The position numbers and the translations under genes are program-made. The notes under the pieces were generated by a model that saw only the letters and a list, made by a program, of their open reading frames with translations, was not told the DNA's origin and did no database searches. From NCBI GenBank assembly GCA_022605955.1, contig JAKCOZ010000007.1, positions 30,978,991 through 31,042,990 of the forward strand: a DNA stretch of 64,000 nt. Direction: 5' to 3'. This DNA is from Rallus limicola. Lineage: Eukaryota; Chordata; Aves; Gruiformes; Rallidae. Shown here piece after piece: positions 11,367-25,379 of the stretch (the stretch's first letter is position 1; every line of letters starts with the position of its first letter).

Positions 11367-14300
11367 TGGCAATATGGACTAGATATTAAAAGAAAATCAG
11401 AAGGCTTTCTATTTTTTCTGACAGTCTGAATGTCAGGATTTTGTAAATAACAAAACACAGAGTTGAAATTAAATTGTTTACCTTGGTATCAATTCTGGAA
11501 AGGATAGCTGCATGTTTGGAGTTATTTTTTCTCATTTGGTTGTGGTTTTTGCTAGATTAAGGGCCGCTTCACAAAGAATCATCAAGAAAAATGAAGTCAT
11601 TGTTAGCTGATTTCATACCTATGTAGTCCTCCTTGGAAGTCTTGCCACCAACGACGTGTGCCATATGAACAAAATCTGGGATTAATTAAGTGAGAGTGAA
11701 CTCCTAACCCATTTGAACTGTCATGCTGAAGGTCTGGCACAAAGGATCCGGGAGTTTACAAAGACTAATCACCATTTCAGAGTCCTGTGGGTTCCTCTTC
11801 AGACAAGTGCCTTTATAGTAAAATGAGCCTTCAAAGTGACTGTAGCACATTGAGAACAAAGACAGCAACAAGGAGATGCTCATTGGACACCATCTTGCTT
11901 GTGTTCAAAAACATTTCTCTGCTCTCTTTAGAAAACAAGAAATCATCTAAGCCTTAAAGTCACCTATCTAATCATAGCACTATATCCACTGGTGTCCAGT
12001 GGAAATATAAACTGGAGAGGACACATTTACTTTGGTAAATCTTTGGTAAAAATTGGTTATTTTTCCCATGCAGTATGTCTGCCGCATCCTGATTATGATG
12101 ATGGCAGAGTTTACAAAAGTTTCCCAGTTAATTTGGCAGGAGTAAAGTGAGTGAGCAAAATATAAAAGCCAAGAAAAAATTTCCTGTAACTCCTGGATCA
12201 TGGACTTGGACAGAGACATCAAACCACAAAGCAGGGTCCACACTGCAAGGTCTGCTCAAAATCAGAGGGGCTTTATATGGTCTATTAAAGCTATCAGCTT
12301 TTTGTGACTTGTTTTGGGCTGTGATCTAGTATTTCCAACCTTGCTGGTGTCCTGTCCATGTGTCACATAATATCAAACAACACTGTTTCTGAGGGGCTAT
12401 TTGTTTTGTTCTGTGAGTTGGGTATTTAAAAAATCTTGGGAAGTTATGCACATCAAATAAAAAAAAAAGTAATATTGACAGTAAATTTACTGAGGTGTCA
12501 TAGTCAAGCATCCGACTCTTTAAAACACATTTAACCAGTGTTCAAAAAGGTGAAATAATTAGAGCATCCTAGGGGGAATTAATTGGAAAATTTCTGGATT
12601 TTTCCGACACTTTGTGTGGTAACCCCATAAATTCTGGATTAAACCATCCCACTTTAATCACCTATTTCCACAATGGTGGTTGTTTTATTTATTTGGGTTC
12701 TATTAGTTCTGTCAGAGACATATATAAATCTTCTCATCAAGATCTGAACACCCTTTTTTATTATTATTATTTTATTTGCTGTATCTGTGTATGAATGTAG
12801 TCATAAAACCAAAAAGTTCACTACAAGAAATCTTGACAAAGATCTACCTACTGACCACCCCAAAAGCCAATTCAGACTAAACGGTAAAGGGAAGGGAGAA
12901 CAAATGTGGGGGACAACCTAGGTTATGTTCAGCAGCAAAACTTCATCAACAGATGGTATTGCACGACAAGGTTTTATATTTGTTTCAAATCCATTTTATT
13001 CAGAAGGTATTGTGTGTCTGAGGTGGTGGTGAGATGACAGCACAGGATTTGCAGAAAAGCTTGTGTTAATAACCTGAGAAGAAAAGTTCTGACAATGCTC
13101 TCGTTTATGAAAGCATCTTTAAGGTCTTATTTCTATTTGAATTCTGAAGTGAAAGCAAATTTCAAAAGCAACTGATGAAAAAGATCAAATAAAGTGGCCA
13201 ACTTTATTTGATGTCTCTTCTTTAGTAATAGGGAATACAAGCCAGAATGTCTAAGTATCTTGCTTGGATTTAGGTAACTCATGATATACTTACCTTTCTT
13301 CTTTATGCTTTTCATAATTTCATAATTGTGCATTTCTTCTGTGTCACTGTTAGATGCACAAGAGTGTGCTCAATAGACCCTGAGAGCCTAAGCCACTGTT
13401 TCTGTTCCTATTTTGTAGCAAATGCAGATCTCAGGTCCTTACTGAAAAGAAGAAATGTGGAACGAAGTTTCTTCATCTATGTATCAGACAGAAATAATGC
13501 CTGTACTACATGTGATCTCAGTTCTACAGAATTCAGACCAGGAAAAGAAAGCAAAAATAAAACCTTTGACTGTTAAACCAGTTCATCCTGTTTTCAAAAA
13601 TGCAAGCAAACCCAAATGGCTAGAATACAGCAAAGCTGGAAAGATCAAAGGGAAAGCAAAACCAGATCTGAAAACAAGTGGACTTTGCTTTCACATCCTA
13701 CACTTGGCTCTGAAAAATATGGCTGTGGCTAGACATTCTTGGCCAGCCGTGGCGGTGCAAGCTGAGGACACTGCCATAGCAAGCCCACTCCCATCGGCTT
13801 GCTACCATGCCCTTGAGCAAGGCTGCTTCCACCTCAGATCATCTGTCTGAGACCGACAGAAGCCTAAACCCAACCCTATTTAGTCAAAATAAGCTGTGTG
13901 AGAAAGGGCTTATGGTCAACATTCCTTAGGCTAGCCTGGCTGTGTGGCCACACCGGATGAGGGATCATCATGCAAAGCTCTGGGGCCAAAACATTAGAGT
14001 GATAGTGACCACCAGTGGTGGGGCAGGGGAAACAGAGCAGCAGTGGCCATGGTAGGGTAGAAAAGGGCTTGATCTCCCCATGTCACAGAGGAGGCAGCAG
14101 GAGCACAAGCAGCTGCTTGGCTGTTTTGAGAAACCTGGCCAAGGGGATGTTAAACAATGGAGGTGACACAAAGACAATCCCCATGATCCAGGGTGGACCC
14201 CAGCATGCCAAGAGAAGAAACCAGAGGAGGGATTTTTCTCAGATGGAAAAGGTGTGTGCAGGATGTGCGCCTACACAGAGGGTTAACAACAGGTTCTTGG

Positions 14301-14399
14301 AAGATAAAATTCATGCTCTCTCCTCCCCACTCCACATACACAATCTTCTGCTTGCACCTATCTTTCTCAGAATGCTATTAATTGTGTAGTTTATTAGAG
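11367..14399. other. Non-coding stretch, no recognised gene
   Basis: Mostly AT-rich DNA. A short TCTGAATGTCA match to the inverted-repeat element lies at 11428-11438. The forward frame at 13455-13850 (131 codons) is lysine-rich only because the DNA is A-rich, and I see no domain in it. 13960-14340 is moderately GC-richer but has no splice-like structure that I can defend. Confidence 0.4.
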
Positions 14400-15090
14400 G
14401 GGATTAGGAGTATTCGATGCAGCTCACTGGCCAAGCATATTTCTGTCCTGCCTGATGTAGATTAGACTCTTTGGGTTCCAGAGAGTTAATAGTGGAAAAA
14501 TCTTTTGGAAAAAAAGGGCCTGAGGTGGTTGTGAAGCTATCAGGGAACATGCGGCAATCCTCTGTGCAACGGCTGACGGAGTTATTTATTTTCATTTGAG
14601 AAACAGCGAGAGCAGGGCCTGCCCCAGACATCTCTCACTCCATTCAGAAAGCGATGTTTATGGACAGCTGCAGGGAGTTACTCACAAGAGGCTTAAACAG
14701 GGAGGGAAGAAAAGGGCCATTCCTCCGGGCCCACCCAGCCACTGGGTTTTTCAGCTGAAGGGCAGGCTCAGTTTCATCCCAACTGGCCAGTGAAAACTGA
14801 GCCCAAACAACTGTCAGGATCACAAAAGCTGGAGGGATGGAAAGGATGGTGATAAATGTGGTGGCAAGTCATCCCCCTGGAGCCGCTTGACGTGCCTCTT
14901 GTTTGGACACTGTCGTGGGGTTAACGGTGGTTTGTGGGCTAACACAAGGAAACAAGAAAGGGTCATTCACGCACATCAGAAAAATGTTTGGAAAAATGTT
15001 TAAAGTGCTTATTAGTTCAGAGGCCCTTTCAACACCTAACAGTTCCACGTGTTTCACCGGAGATGCAGCTGAGTTGCACAAGTAATTCTA
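14400..15090. promoter_or_regulatory. Possible conserved non-coding element
   Basis: This segment differs from its surroundings in having balanced base composition, few simple repeats and compact, non-repetitive text, for example 14521-14700 around GAACATGCGGCAATCC. Such stretches in gene deserts are often conserved enhancers. The evidence is textural only: I cannot align it to other genomes, and there is no open reading frame longer than 75 codons. Confidence 0.2.
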
Positions 15091-15641
15091 CGCCCAGTTG
15101 AAGCGGCATAAATCCAGTTTGGGCAGCATTTTGTAGCTCCCTCTGTGTGATCTGTCAGTCCATCTGCCTATTCATCTGTCCATGCTGTTTTTCCTTGCTA
15201 CCCATCACCTTGTCATGCAAGTATCTTCCATATAACACTGCAGGCCATGCCCTTATTGTGCATCATGATGTCTGTAGCACTTCCTGTCTTCGTGAGCGTG
15301 GAAGGATAGAAGCTCCCCTAGCAGAGGGATTTTTTCCTTTTAAGACTTAATGGCTTATTTTAATGCCTTACTGGTACACAGCTTTTGTATTGCTTAGATG
15401 TGTTTTGTGGTTTTTACTTTTATTAGCATGCTGGTGGGATCTGGAGAGGTTAAAAGAAAAGGAGTGAATTTTCTCACTGTCATGGACAAAATGGAGCCAA
15501 ATCCTAGTCCTTTCTCAAGCTTTTGCAGATAGAAAGTACCAGCTCTCCTGGTACGGGAACAGAGCAACATCTCCTTCAGTTACTCTGGTTGTGTGCTGTG
15601 ATGACAAAGTGGGGTCAGTAAATTAAAGGAACTCCCCCTCG
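15091..15641. other. Non-coding stretch
   Basis: No gene or known repeat is seen. A pyrimidine-rich part at 15140-15200 is unremarkable. Confidence 0.4.
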
Positions 15642-15664
15642 CTTGACATTCAGATTGAGATTTT
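15642..15664. repeat. Orphan end of the 11-kb inverted-repeat element
   Basis: CTTGACATTCAGATTGAGAT reproduces the arm of the element at 10975-11364 almost exactly, in the same orientation as its left end. No matching opposite arm could be found in the next 400 bp, apart from a poor ATCCAAATGTC resemblance near 15783. It is probably a decayed or truncated copy. Confidence 0.5.
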
Positions 15665-18600
15665 AGGAAAGATTCTGGTCTTTTATAACACTTACCTGTA
15701 CAGTTGTATGCTATACATCTTCTGTGACTTATGAAAGAATGTGATGTGTAGTACAAAACAGTTTCTCTTGCATTCTAGTGAAATCCAAATGTCTTGTCCA
15801 GTACCTTGAAATTGAAATCAAGATTAAATCTATATTGCCTTCACCTAGACTTTGATTTTATATTAAATACTAGTAGTCATCTGCTTGACTGCAATGTAGG
15901 TTGGTTAAGTTTTCACCTTGATCAAAGCTAGTGAACAAGCTGGAAAATGTTTCATGTTTCATATTTGAGAATGAAAATAAATCTATCAAATATGGAAAAT
16001 ATTAATGGCTTCTGCTCTTCAACATGTAGAGTCTATGCACACACAGACAACACAATTTTCAAATGCACTTAGCAGTGGTCAGACTAAAACCTTTGCATGT
16101 TGGTGTAAAACCAGCTACTATTGATTTGCCTCAGAGTTGAAATAATACTGATAATTGCATGTAATGCATTTCACCACAACAGTCTAGCCAAACATTAATA
16201 AGAGGTAAAACATTTTTGAAAGCACTAATTTAAATCTGTTTCATCAGTTTCATTAACACGAAGCTCCAGTGGGCCTCTAGCTGTTCTGTTCTGCTGCTGC
16301 CAAAAGGTGTTAAGACTATTATGTGCCAAAAGCAGAGAAGGTACAAACATGCAGAATGCATTCATAGCCATGCACCGACATGAAACGAGTGTGTCAGATC
16401 CACAAGAATGTCATTGCCACTGCACTACCAGGGATTGTAATGGACACTGAGGGCAAATGTCTTACTACACCCACATTTGGTGATCACTTTGACCCCAAAC
16501 ATGGGAGAAGACACAACAACAAAACATCTCAAAGAGGACTGTCTGTAGTTTTTCTGCCACTGATTTAGCCCATCTGGTACTCTGTCTCGAGGGATGGTAA
16601 GTCTCTGAGACTTCAGAAGACTCGAAATACAAACATGAAAAACATTTCTGAGAACAATAAGGAGCACTGTTTTCTTTTCTAGGACCAAAAGGAAACAAAA
16701 AAGGGAGGAACAGATTCACAGGACCCAAAATGGAAATAGCCTGAACCAAGAAGTGAAAGACTGTGTGTGATGGCTTCTACCATAACTTCTTTGACAATAT
16801 CAGTATCAAGCCATGTGCATGAATAAAACACTGAAATCATCACTCTGCAGTCACACCTAGCCAACAAAGCTGAACATCCACCAGGTCTTTAGATCCCAGT
16901 AACATTAAGCATGTCCATAAACGTTATGCCATGGTAGGCTCATAAAGAAATATTTGGCAACACCACTTCAGTATCAGTACCATTCTGTCAGCAGTGTCAA
17001 CACTTCTCAAGCAAATGCTTCAGTTAAAAACAAAATCTCTCAAAACTGTGAGAAAATTAGCCTTTGAGTAGATCCAAGAATAAATTCCCAAACAAAGCCA
17101 CAATTCTAAGCTCTCAAATAAATCTCCTCTTGGCATTTATGGTTGCAATTTCCTTACTTTAAATACTGTATGCTTTCACTATGTTCTGAGTTGAATTTTT
17201 AACTGTACAAGTGGTATGGCTGTTTTTGAGAAGAGATAGTGTCATGATCTGTATAGAGGACCATCCTCCAGTAATGAAATGAACCTCACAGTGAGGTGCA
17301 AACAAATTGCAAATGAACTTTCTCCTGGAGATCCATATGCAGCAGTGAGCCCAGAGTTACTGACCTGGCTGCAAAAGGTAGTGTTGGATTTATCTGCGAG
17401 ACATACATCACAGGGAAGAACAGCGTTTATTTTACACTGCTCCATGAATGAGCTATGTGTTTTTCAGGAAGGCTTGTCTGTAGGGGCAGAGTCAGACTCC
17501 TTACTCTATCTGTCCTGCTGTTTGGCCTATAGTTTCCTGCTTTGTCACCCAAAGTAGAAGCAAGTACAGTGTGGGCTATCTGCCTTCAGGGTACCTGGCT
17601 ATATTATTGGCATCTGACAGGAAGCTGGTGGACAGTCTGTGAGCCACTGATGGACTTGCCACAGTCCTACCTACATGGAAAGGCAGACTGGCCTTGAGGC
17701 AGCGTGGACATGCCCCAAATGCCATGTTCTCATTAAGGGTGTACCCTGGTAAACAGAAGTTCCATGAAAGATGACGGACCTTGGCTACATGCCCCCAATG
17801 CCCAGGGAGAGCTGTGGGGAAATGACCTAAGTGTGCCCTGGTCCTCCACCCCTTCGGCTTGGTTTCCACAAGGAGGAACACAAGAGCTCAGGCAAGATGG
17901 AAACAAGTGGACACTGGCCAAGGTTTAACTCACATGGCCAGGGGCAAGAAACTAGAGACAGCCTGGTGGGGCTCAGTTGGGTCAGGTCCAGCTCTTACCC
18001 ATCTCTCATGTCTTGACCCACCACGTCTCACTGTCTGACTCAGGACATTAAACCAGTGAGATAGGTTACTTAAAACATCCATTTTCTTCATCAGCAGCAA
18101 TCTGCATTGTGGAGTGAGGTGTGCCCAAGGCAGCTTTAATCTGACAGATTCAGGTAACCAGATCACCAGGGCTATGGAAGCTTTAGGCTTGGTGTGGGCT
18201 CCACAAATCTAGATGGGATTGTGGGGACCAATCCAGCATCTGCTTAAAAACAGAAATATCACTAGGCAGAGAAAAATGTAGTGAATAGCAGCATCTCACG
18301 GATTGCATGCCTGATTTTAGCCCCTTTCTGATGCAACTAAAAGGTTTACGCTAAAATAAGACACGCTTAAGCTAACAAAATATACTTCACATTTGGGAGA
18401 TCCCACATCTCAACTAGCTGCAACTACATCTTTAGCTCTGCTAACTTTATCACGTACCTAGACACTTAGGTTCTAGCTCTGAGAAGTAAGCAGCAGATTT
18501 CCAATGGTAATTCAAACTGTGTAAGTTTCTATTGGTGGGAAACAAGGATATTATCCTGATCTGCAGACAATGTGGGATACCTGCTAAGCTGAACTGAGTA

Positions 18601-20551
18601 GCAACGTCAATTACCCAGTCTACAGGGGAGATGAAAGAGGCAGGGAAAGAATGTCTTATTCTGTACACAAAACTGTTGCAGTTTTTTTGTGGCTGAGTTC
18701 TGGTGCAGCATATGGTAGGAGAAGATGGTCTCTCAACTTCCATGTGTTATATATGTTTGCTTTATGTATTGTGACTGAGATTTCCAAAGTTGTGCTAAGA
18801 ACTTGAACCACCATTCCGGTTAAAGTTAGGAACTTAATAGCTGAATCTCCTGTGAAAACTTTGACCAAATTATATCATCTGCAATTCAACTCACTTTACT
18901 CTATTTCCCAGTAAGTGGATGAAAACTAAAAAATGAAATTTCCGGTGCTATTTTTTTGCCTGTGGGCCTGAGCAAGGCAGCTGTTTATCCCACCATTGCT
19001 GTGGTCTTGCACATAATTTCAAGTTTGGATGTTGGCATATTCATTACAACTTAAAAGGCAAATGTTTTCTCCAAACAGCCCTACTTATTTGAATCTGATC
19101 TCACAATGGCCTGTTTTCTTTCAAAACATAACCTTTGAGAATTTTATTATGCTTGTTATAAAGTAAATGAACTTCACTTCCTCACCAACATAGCTATTAG
19201 GCTGATGAGGACAGCAGGCAAATGTAATCAGCAAGTGCAGTCAACAACAGACGGAAGCAAACCCAACTTTTTTTAAACAGTCCTTTGCTAATGACAATAA
19301 GGAACATTTAGCACCTCAGGTACTTATTTCCAGTCCAGTACAAGAGGAAGCATATCCAGGGTACTACCAGATGTAGCCAAGAAAATCTGCTGTAATTGAC
19401 ACTCCATAACTCATGGTGTTGTGGAAAATGGGAAAGGAACCACAGTATCTCTTCAAGACAGAAAATCACATCTGAATTTTCCTGATGTTCACAAGAGATT
19501 AGAGTTGAAGAGATTATGAAGAAGGTCAGGACAGACATTCATGGCCAAGGTTTTATTTTTTAAATGACCTTTTAATAACTTTGTGAAACTGTGTGGAAAG
19601 TTTGTCCAGTGGAAAAAAAAAAAGATAAACTGCTGAATATCCACAGTTTCAGCAAGTAAGCTATTTTTCAGCCCCCCAAGAAATCAAGTCTTATCAAAAT
19701 TATGCAACTCATTCTAAAGTTATGGTATGGGTCCAAAATCTTTGGCCAAATTTGAAATAGTCACTTCACATGTACCTGATTTGGGCAAATAATGGTTCCT
19801 GGAATACCTTGTTAGGGAATTGTATGAAACTACTAGGTTATTTCCCATGTTGTGGTCATTTTTAAGTATCTTTGGCTTTGGTTGAATGGGCAGGCCAAAA
19901 TCTCTGTTATCTTCATCTGTCACACTCATTCATCTTTGATGGAGTAATTTTATTGAAGCGTCCCAGAGTAGTGGAGAATTTGATGATATATAGGAAAAAT
20001 ATGCCCCTTCAAGTAATTCTTATGCCTTTTATCTGTGATGACTAGAAACATTCATTATAACATCAGAGCATAATCAAAGACTCTCAGAACTGTTGCATCT
20101 TTTATAAATGGATTTACTGTCATGATTGGATTTACTGCACACGTCCTTTTGTAATCCCTGCTTCAGATACATAGCTTGTGTCTGAGGTTAGGATATCTTT
20201 CAGGAAAACTCAGACTCTTAGATTTAGAAGTCCAACAGCAGAGAAGATTTATCAGACCCATAACACAATACAGAAGGGAAAGCCTGGAGCAGTCAGTCAC
20301 AAAAGTTTCTGTGTTCCAGGTAACATGGCAATTCTGGGAAGCCTAGTCTTAGAGGCCTAAGTGTTGTGAGCCAGATTCTCAGCTAGTACAGACAGGCAAA
20401 GTCTGCTGAAGTCAATTAAAGTGTTCGAATAACAATAACAGCTAAAAACAAAGCCTGAAATTTATCTTCTCCTTTTTTCTGTTTGTTTTTGTCAAACTTT
20501 ATTGAAAGGCACTATTCTGGGATGTAAACAGCTAAGGCTGATGTGAAAGGG
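15665..20551. other. Non-coding stretch, no recognised gene
   Basis: There are many short reading frames on both strands, none above about 100 codons, none with recognisable motifs, and overlapping frames on opposite strands. No repeat family is recognised. CCTCACAGTGAGG at 17284-17296 is a small perfect palindrome. Confidence 0.45.
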
Positions 20552-20942
20552 TGTTGTGGTTTAGACCCAGCCATCAGCTGAGCAGCACATGGCCACTCCA
20601 TCACTCCTCCCCTGCCCCTGTGAAACGTGGAAGACAATCAGAAATAAAAGGTAAAACCTGTGGCTTCCAATAAGGATGGTTTATTGGGACAGCAAAGGAA
20701 GAGGAAAATAACAGCAATATCTAGAACATACAACGTGAATGATACACAATGGAAATTACCGCTCCAAAACCTGATGCCCATCCCAACCCAGAGCAGTGAC
20801 CCCTCCTCCCCAGCCAGCACCCTTTATATATTGATATATAATGCCATACAGTATGGAATATCCCTTTGGCTGGTTTGGGTCAGTCCTGACTCTGTCCCCC
20901 CCCAGCTTCTTGTGAAAATTAACTCTTTCCCAGCTGAAAACC
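20552..20942 (-). mobile_element. Solo LTR, avian endogenous retrovirus (ERVL-like, inferred)
   Basis: The forward text starts TGTTGTGGTTTAGACCCAG, the reverse complement of the end of the LTR at 50008-50451 (GGCCAAACCACAACA). The same family is therefore present in opposite orientation. On the reverse strand the LTR carries the U3 block CCAAAGGGATATTCCATAC and a CCCAATAAACC polyadenylation signal. It is flanked by AAGGG on the left (20547-20551) and AAGGG just right (20943-20947), a plausible 5-bp target duplication, although the expected terminal CA is reduced or lost at that end. No internal retroviral genes remain, consistent with LTR-LTR recombination. Confidence 0.75.
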
Positions 20943-20947
20943 AAGGG

Positions 20948-23900
20948 GAAAAGGAAAAATCCCCAAAGTAGATTTTAGTGTTGCCTCACAGACACAGTTG
21001 TTTAATTTACAAACTGTGAAATGTCATTGAATTAACCTTATTAATTACTTAGGATTGGGGTTTTATCTGAAGTAAAACCCCACTGCCAATTTTGTTTTAA
21101 TCAATGCAAAATTCATGGACAAGTATTGCTTCCCTATCTATTGAAGGTAACAGGTTGCATGTTTGAGACAGAGGGCCCTCACTGACATGATGTGTGATAT
21201 TTTTTACCCATGACACAAAATGGCTGATTATTTCCCCCAGTGTTTTCTCAGGCAGACTGTAATATGCTTCAAAGTCACTTTCTCTTGCCAGATTACTTCT
21301 GAGGTGTAACTTCTTTGCCTTCAGCAGAAGTACACTTCCCAAATGAACTGGTCCTATACTTGAGCTTTAAAATCAGATTGTTTGTAATATTTATACATTT
21401 TCATTAACATCAGAACTCCAACTTGTGCATCAGTACATCTGTAATGTTTGGGAGTGTCCCTAATGCATCAGAAATGTCAACACCAGCCCTCTGTAGCTCT
21501 AGGCTGAAGATTTCCACATGTACTGGAAAGAAATGCAGTCACCAACTTAATAGTTAAATCAAAGCTTGGGAGTTTACCAATTGTTCAGATGTGTCTGTCC
21601 TGCTGCTGGAATCCCTTGTTGCTTTGCATGAATGCAGGGTTCCCTTCTAAAAGTGATTACAAGTGTTTGTATTTAGAAATGTCAGGAGGAAAAAGGAAAA
21701 TAATGATAGAAAAGTTCATGGCAGTTCATTCCAGTCTCCTAACATGCAGTGTAAGAAGGGATTTCTTCATGATTGCATCAAGAGTCTTACAGGGCAACAA
21801 CTGCACAGAATTTCAGCAATATCAACACATGAAAAATATGTTAATACCTTCCTTTGGTTGCTTAATCTGTGACCAATGTAAATGTCCAGGGTGAACAAGA
21901 GTAAGTAAATAAATGTTTTCCACAGTGGAGAAAGTAGCTGCTTTCTTTGCCCTTTGATAGTTCTTTTCTCTACTCTTCTATACTATACCCTTGTCTGAAG
22001 CATTATTCTGAATTAGTTTTAGAATGATTTATTATTTGGACTGCAGAAGGGGACACAGTCAGGGACCAGTATCCTAGTGTGCTACATGATCAAAGCAAAC
22101 AAAGTCCTTGCCCCAGAAAGTTTGTGGTCTGGAACCTGAGAAACAACAAATAATGACACTGACAAATACAGAGAATCAGTGAGCATAAAATGACTGTATT
22201 TGCAGTGGTAAATTACAGCTGCCCAGGAACAGCTCTAATGCCACCAAGCACACTTATATTCTGAAACAAGGGGCCTATACTCCCTCCAACAAAAAGAAAA
22301 TGCCCTTAGCCTGCACTAATGTCTAAACCCTGCCTAGGAGTTGTATGGGAGATGAACCCAGGCAACAGAATGCCATGGAACATCCTAACAAACCTGCCAG
22401 TGGAGACCATTGATTTCCTTTGTTCAATGTGTTGCTTGGTACTGCTTTGTTTGCCAATATAGATGAAGCCACTAACTGTCCTGATGAGGCTTGATCAAAG
22501 AAAACCTCTGCCTTTCTAATGACAGAAGATATAAGAAACTATGGACAATGTGACAAGACCATCTTTTATAAAAATGTAATCTCAGCAAATAGGCTCACTG
22601 GTATGAGTAAGCCATATGAACAGAACTGAAGTCTTCAGTGTTTTTTATTTTCTTCTTCACCAGAACAGTTTGTAAAACAAACATATATAAGAGCTTTGGA
22701 AAGGTTAGAAGCTCTCAGGCTTTTGTGCATAAATCAGCCTCTAATGAATAGTGGGTTAGTTAGCAGGGGATTTTCTTCCATGGCAAGTTCTTTCTCTGAA
22801 CAACTTCTTTTTCTCCCTCCAGAACAGGTGGCAGTGTCCAATGTCTAACACAGATGACCGAAAGAGATGGACAACTTATGTTTCATTTGTGCATGCACTT
22901 TTGTGCATTTGCTATGTTAGACACACTCTTTAGTTGAAACATATCCACACACCCCCATGCACACACACGGGTTTGTGCATATGCGATGCCTATAAAATAA
23001 AGCCACAAAAGGAATAAAATACACCTTTAAACCATCTACTAGTGTGCTGCAGTGTAAGCCATTTATGCCTATGCCTGGAGAAAATGCCTTCTCATTTCTA
23101 GAACCACTGTATTTCAAGGCAGTGCATCATAACTGTGCTTGTCCAGTAAGTGGTGGGGATGGTTGCCACTGTAATCCTGAAAAAAAAAAGCGAGGAAAAA
23201 GAAAACCTTTGGCAAAACCAATGGATTTGTTCAGAGATGGATCTGCAGTAGGTTGAACAATTCTAAGAACTGGAAATAGTTTTGCGGGCTGTTGTGGGTC
23301 ATGGCCCCTTCATACTGATAACTGAGTCTTAATAATCCAAGTGGATCGCTGACTGTGCTAGCACAGTCATACTGTCCTGTGAATGTCCAGGCAGACGTAC
23401 TCAAACCACCCCTGTTTAACCATGCATTCGCATTCCTCCCTCTCCTTCACGTCCCCACAGGTTTTCTTTCTTATTCATAGCATTTCTAACTTTTACTTTA
23501 GAAGAATATGAAGGAAAATATTCTTCTAGCTTTGCAGTAACAAGGTAAAAAATGCAGTTTCATTTAACTGTGGCACCAAACTTAGACTCTTTGCTACCCA
23601 TTCATATGAGTTCAGTTAGATGCAATGATAGCATCCATGCACATTCAAAGGCAAGACCATACTGCATTCAGTAGGAATGACTGGCAAATTCCTTCTAGAC
23701 ACTGTGAACCATTTGGGCCCTTTTTCTCTTCAAGATAACATAATTTCATTCAGCCAGCCAGAGACACAGCAGTGAGATTTCAACACTGCAAGAGCTTCTT
23801 TCAGCCCAGAGTTCTGTGATTTTAGCATCAAGCTAACCAATCAATACTTTAAGCAGCCAATGCACTTTAGATGATATAATTTTTCTTCATTAGTGGAATA

Positions 23901-25379
23901 AGAATGAAGTGCTTTCCCTGAAGACCTGGTGACCATAGAGGTCCTGGTTGGACGTATGCCCACACTGTCTACTCACTGGCAAAGTCTACTGTCCCCAGGT
24001 ACTGAATCCCACTGCCCTATTGTCCCCATCTGTTGGACCATAGATTGCAGTGGAAACCAGTTCAGTTAAATTATTCAGACTTAATTAAAGAACATCTGGT
24101 TTTAACCAAAATCTTTTCATTAATTCAAAGCCCAGAGTAGCCCTGGAGGTGGTAGAACCAGCATTGAGAAAGTAGGTCTTCAAGGGACAGGTACATTGCA
24201 GGAGGAGAAGGGAGAGGAACACAAGGGTCCAGACACATGGGCAGCTTAAGATGGCATCATCATGAAGAAAAACGTGGAATCAGTTTTCCTGCATTGTGGG
24301 GAACTAATGAGCAAAGTGCTATTTCAGAACCTGCTGTTGAAACCAATCAAACTAGAACTCAACTGCTGTGAATGGGGCAGAAATAGTTTCTATGGAGCAC
24401 CAGGCTTTGAACTATGATTTAAAGCATAAAGCCTCAGTTTAAGTGACATGCAAACTAATTAATGGCAATGAAAAGAAAATGAGTAATTTTATTTTTTTTT
24501 TTTTTTAAACATGGCAGTGGAAAGAAGCTTAACTCCTGCTTCTTGTTGAGTAGAGTTCCAAGCCTGAAATTATACAGAAAATCTGTCCCTATTCTTTTCA
24601 AATACAGAATATTCAACTTCTGCTGTTTTCTACACTTCTCATTTCTAGGTTGCTGGAAACATTTCCCAAGAAGTATTTTGGGCTAATACTTACTAATTTC
24701 TGAATACCAACCAGTTTAGCCCTAACAAAGTTTGTTTGATATTTGTGACATAAAACAAGGAGCATGAGGACAACAAGAGCCAGCTTTGGACATAAAGCAA
24801 ATGTTCCTCCAATTAAAATAAATGGAGATGTACAATTCACAGTAACTAAGCCTTTTGTATATTCATTGCTGAGAGACTAAACAGGTTTAATGCTTTTAGT
24901 ATTATGATCATGAAATGCCAGAGAACTTAGTATGTGCTTTTTTCAGTTAATTTCTTATTTTTCCAAAACCAACATGATGATGTGTAAAAGTGTTTTAGTT
25001 ATCCATCTGAAGTTAAATCAAATACACTGAAGACTCATAAATTGTTAAAAAAAAAATCCAACAACTTTACCAGTCTCCTGGACTCTGCCTTAGTGCCATA
25101 CATAATTTACAAGTGAAATTAAATCTCAAAGCATTTACAAAAAGCAAGCTTTGTACAAGGCAAAGACAATACCTAGGTGCTGGAGAAATTCAGTTGGTCT
25201 CTGTAAGGGATCCTAGACATGTGCAGGGGCTTATGCCAGCATGGAGCAGAGCCAGGCAAAGTACAGGTATGAATGATGACAGCTGTCCTCCTTTGCAGCC
25301 AAGGCATCTAGGGAGACTCCATGTGTGGTGTAGCCCTCCTCAAACAACTTAATTTAATCCTTTAGCTATGACATCCCTC
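20948..25379. other. Non-coding stretch, no recognised gene
   Basis: A poly-T/A run lies at 24490-24507. The reverse frame at 21097-21342 (81 codons) has a protein-like composition but no good splice sites that I could identify and no family match. I do not call it a gene. The rest is AT-rich with frequent stops. Confidence 0.4.

Noticed and set aside
13455..13850. 131-codon lysine-rich forward frame
   Set aside because: The lysine content follows from A-rich DNA. A second forward frame overlaps it, and no family resemblance is seen.
21097..21342. 81-codon reverse frame with protein-like composition
   Set aside because: No strong acceptor or donor at its edges and no known domain. It is less convincing than the 46.5-kb candidate.
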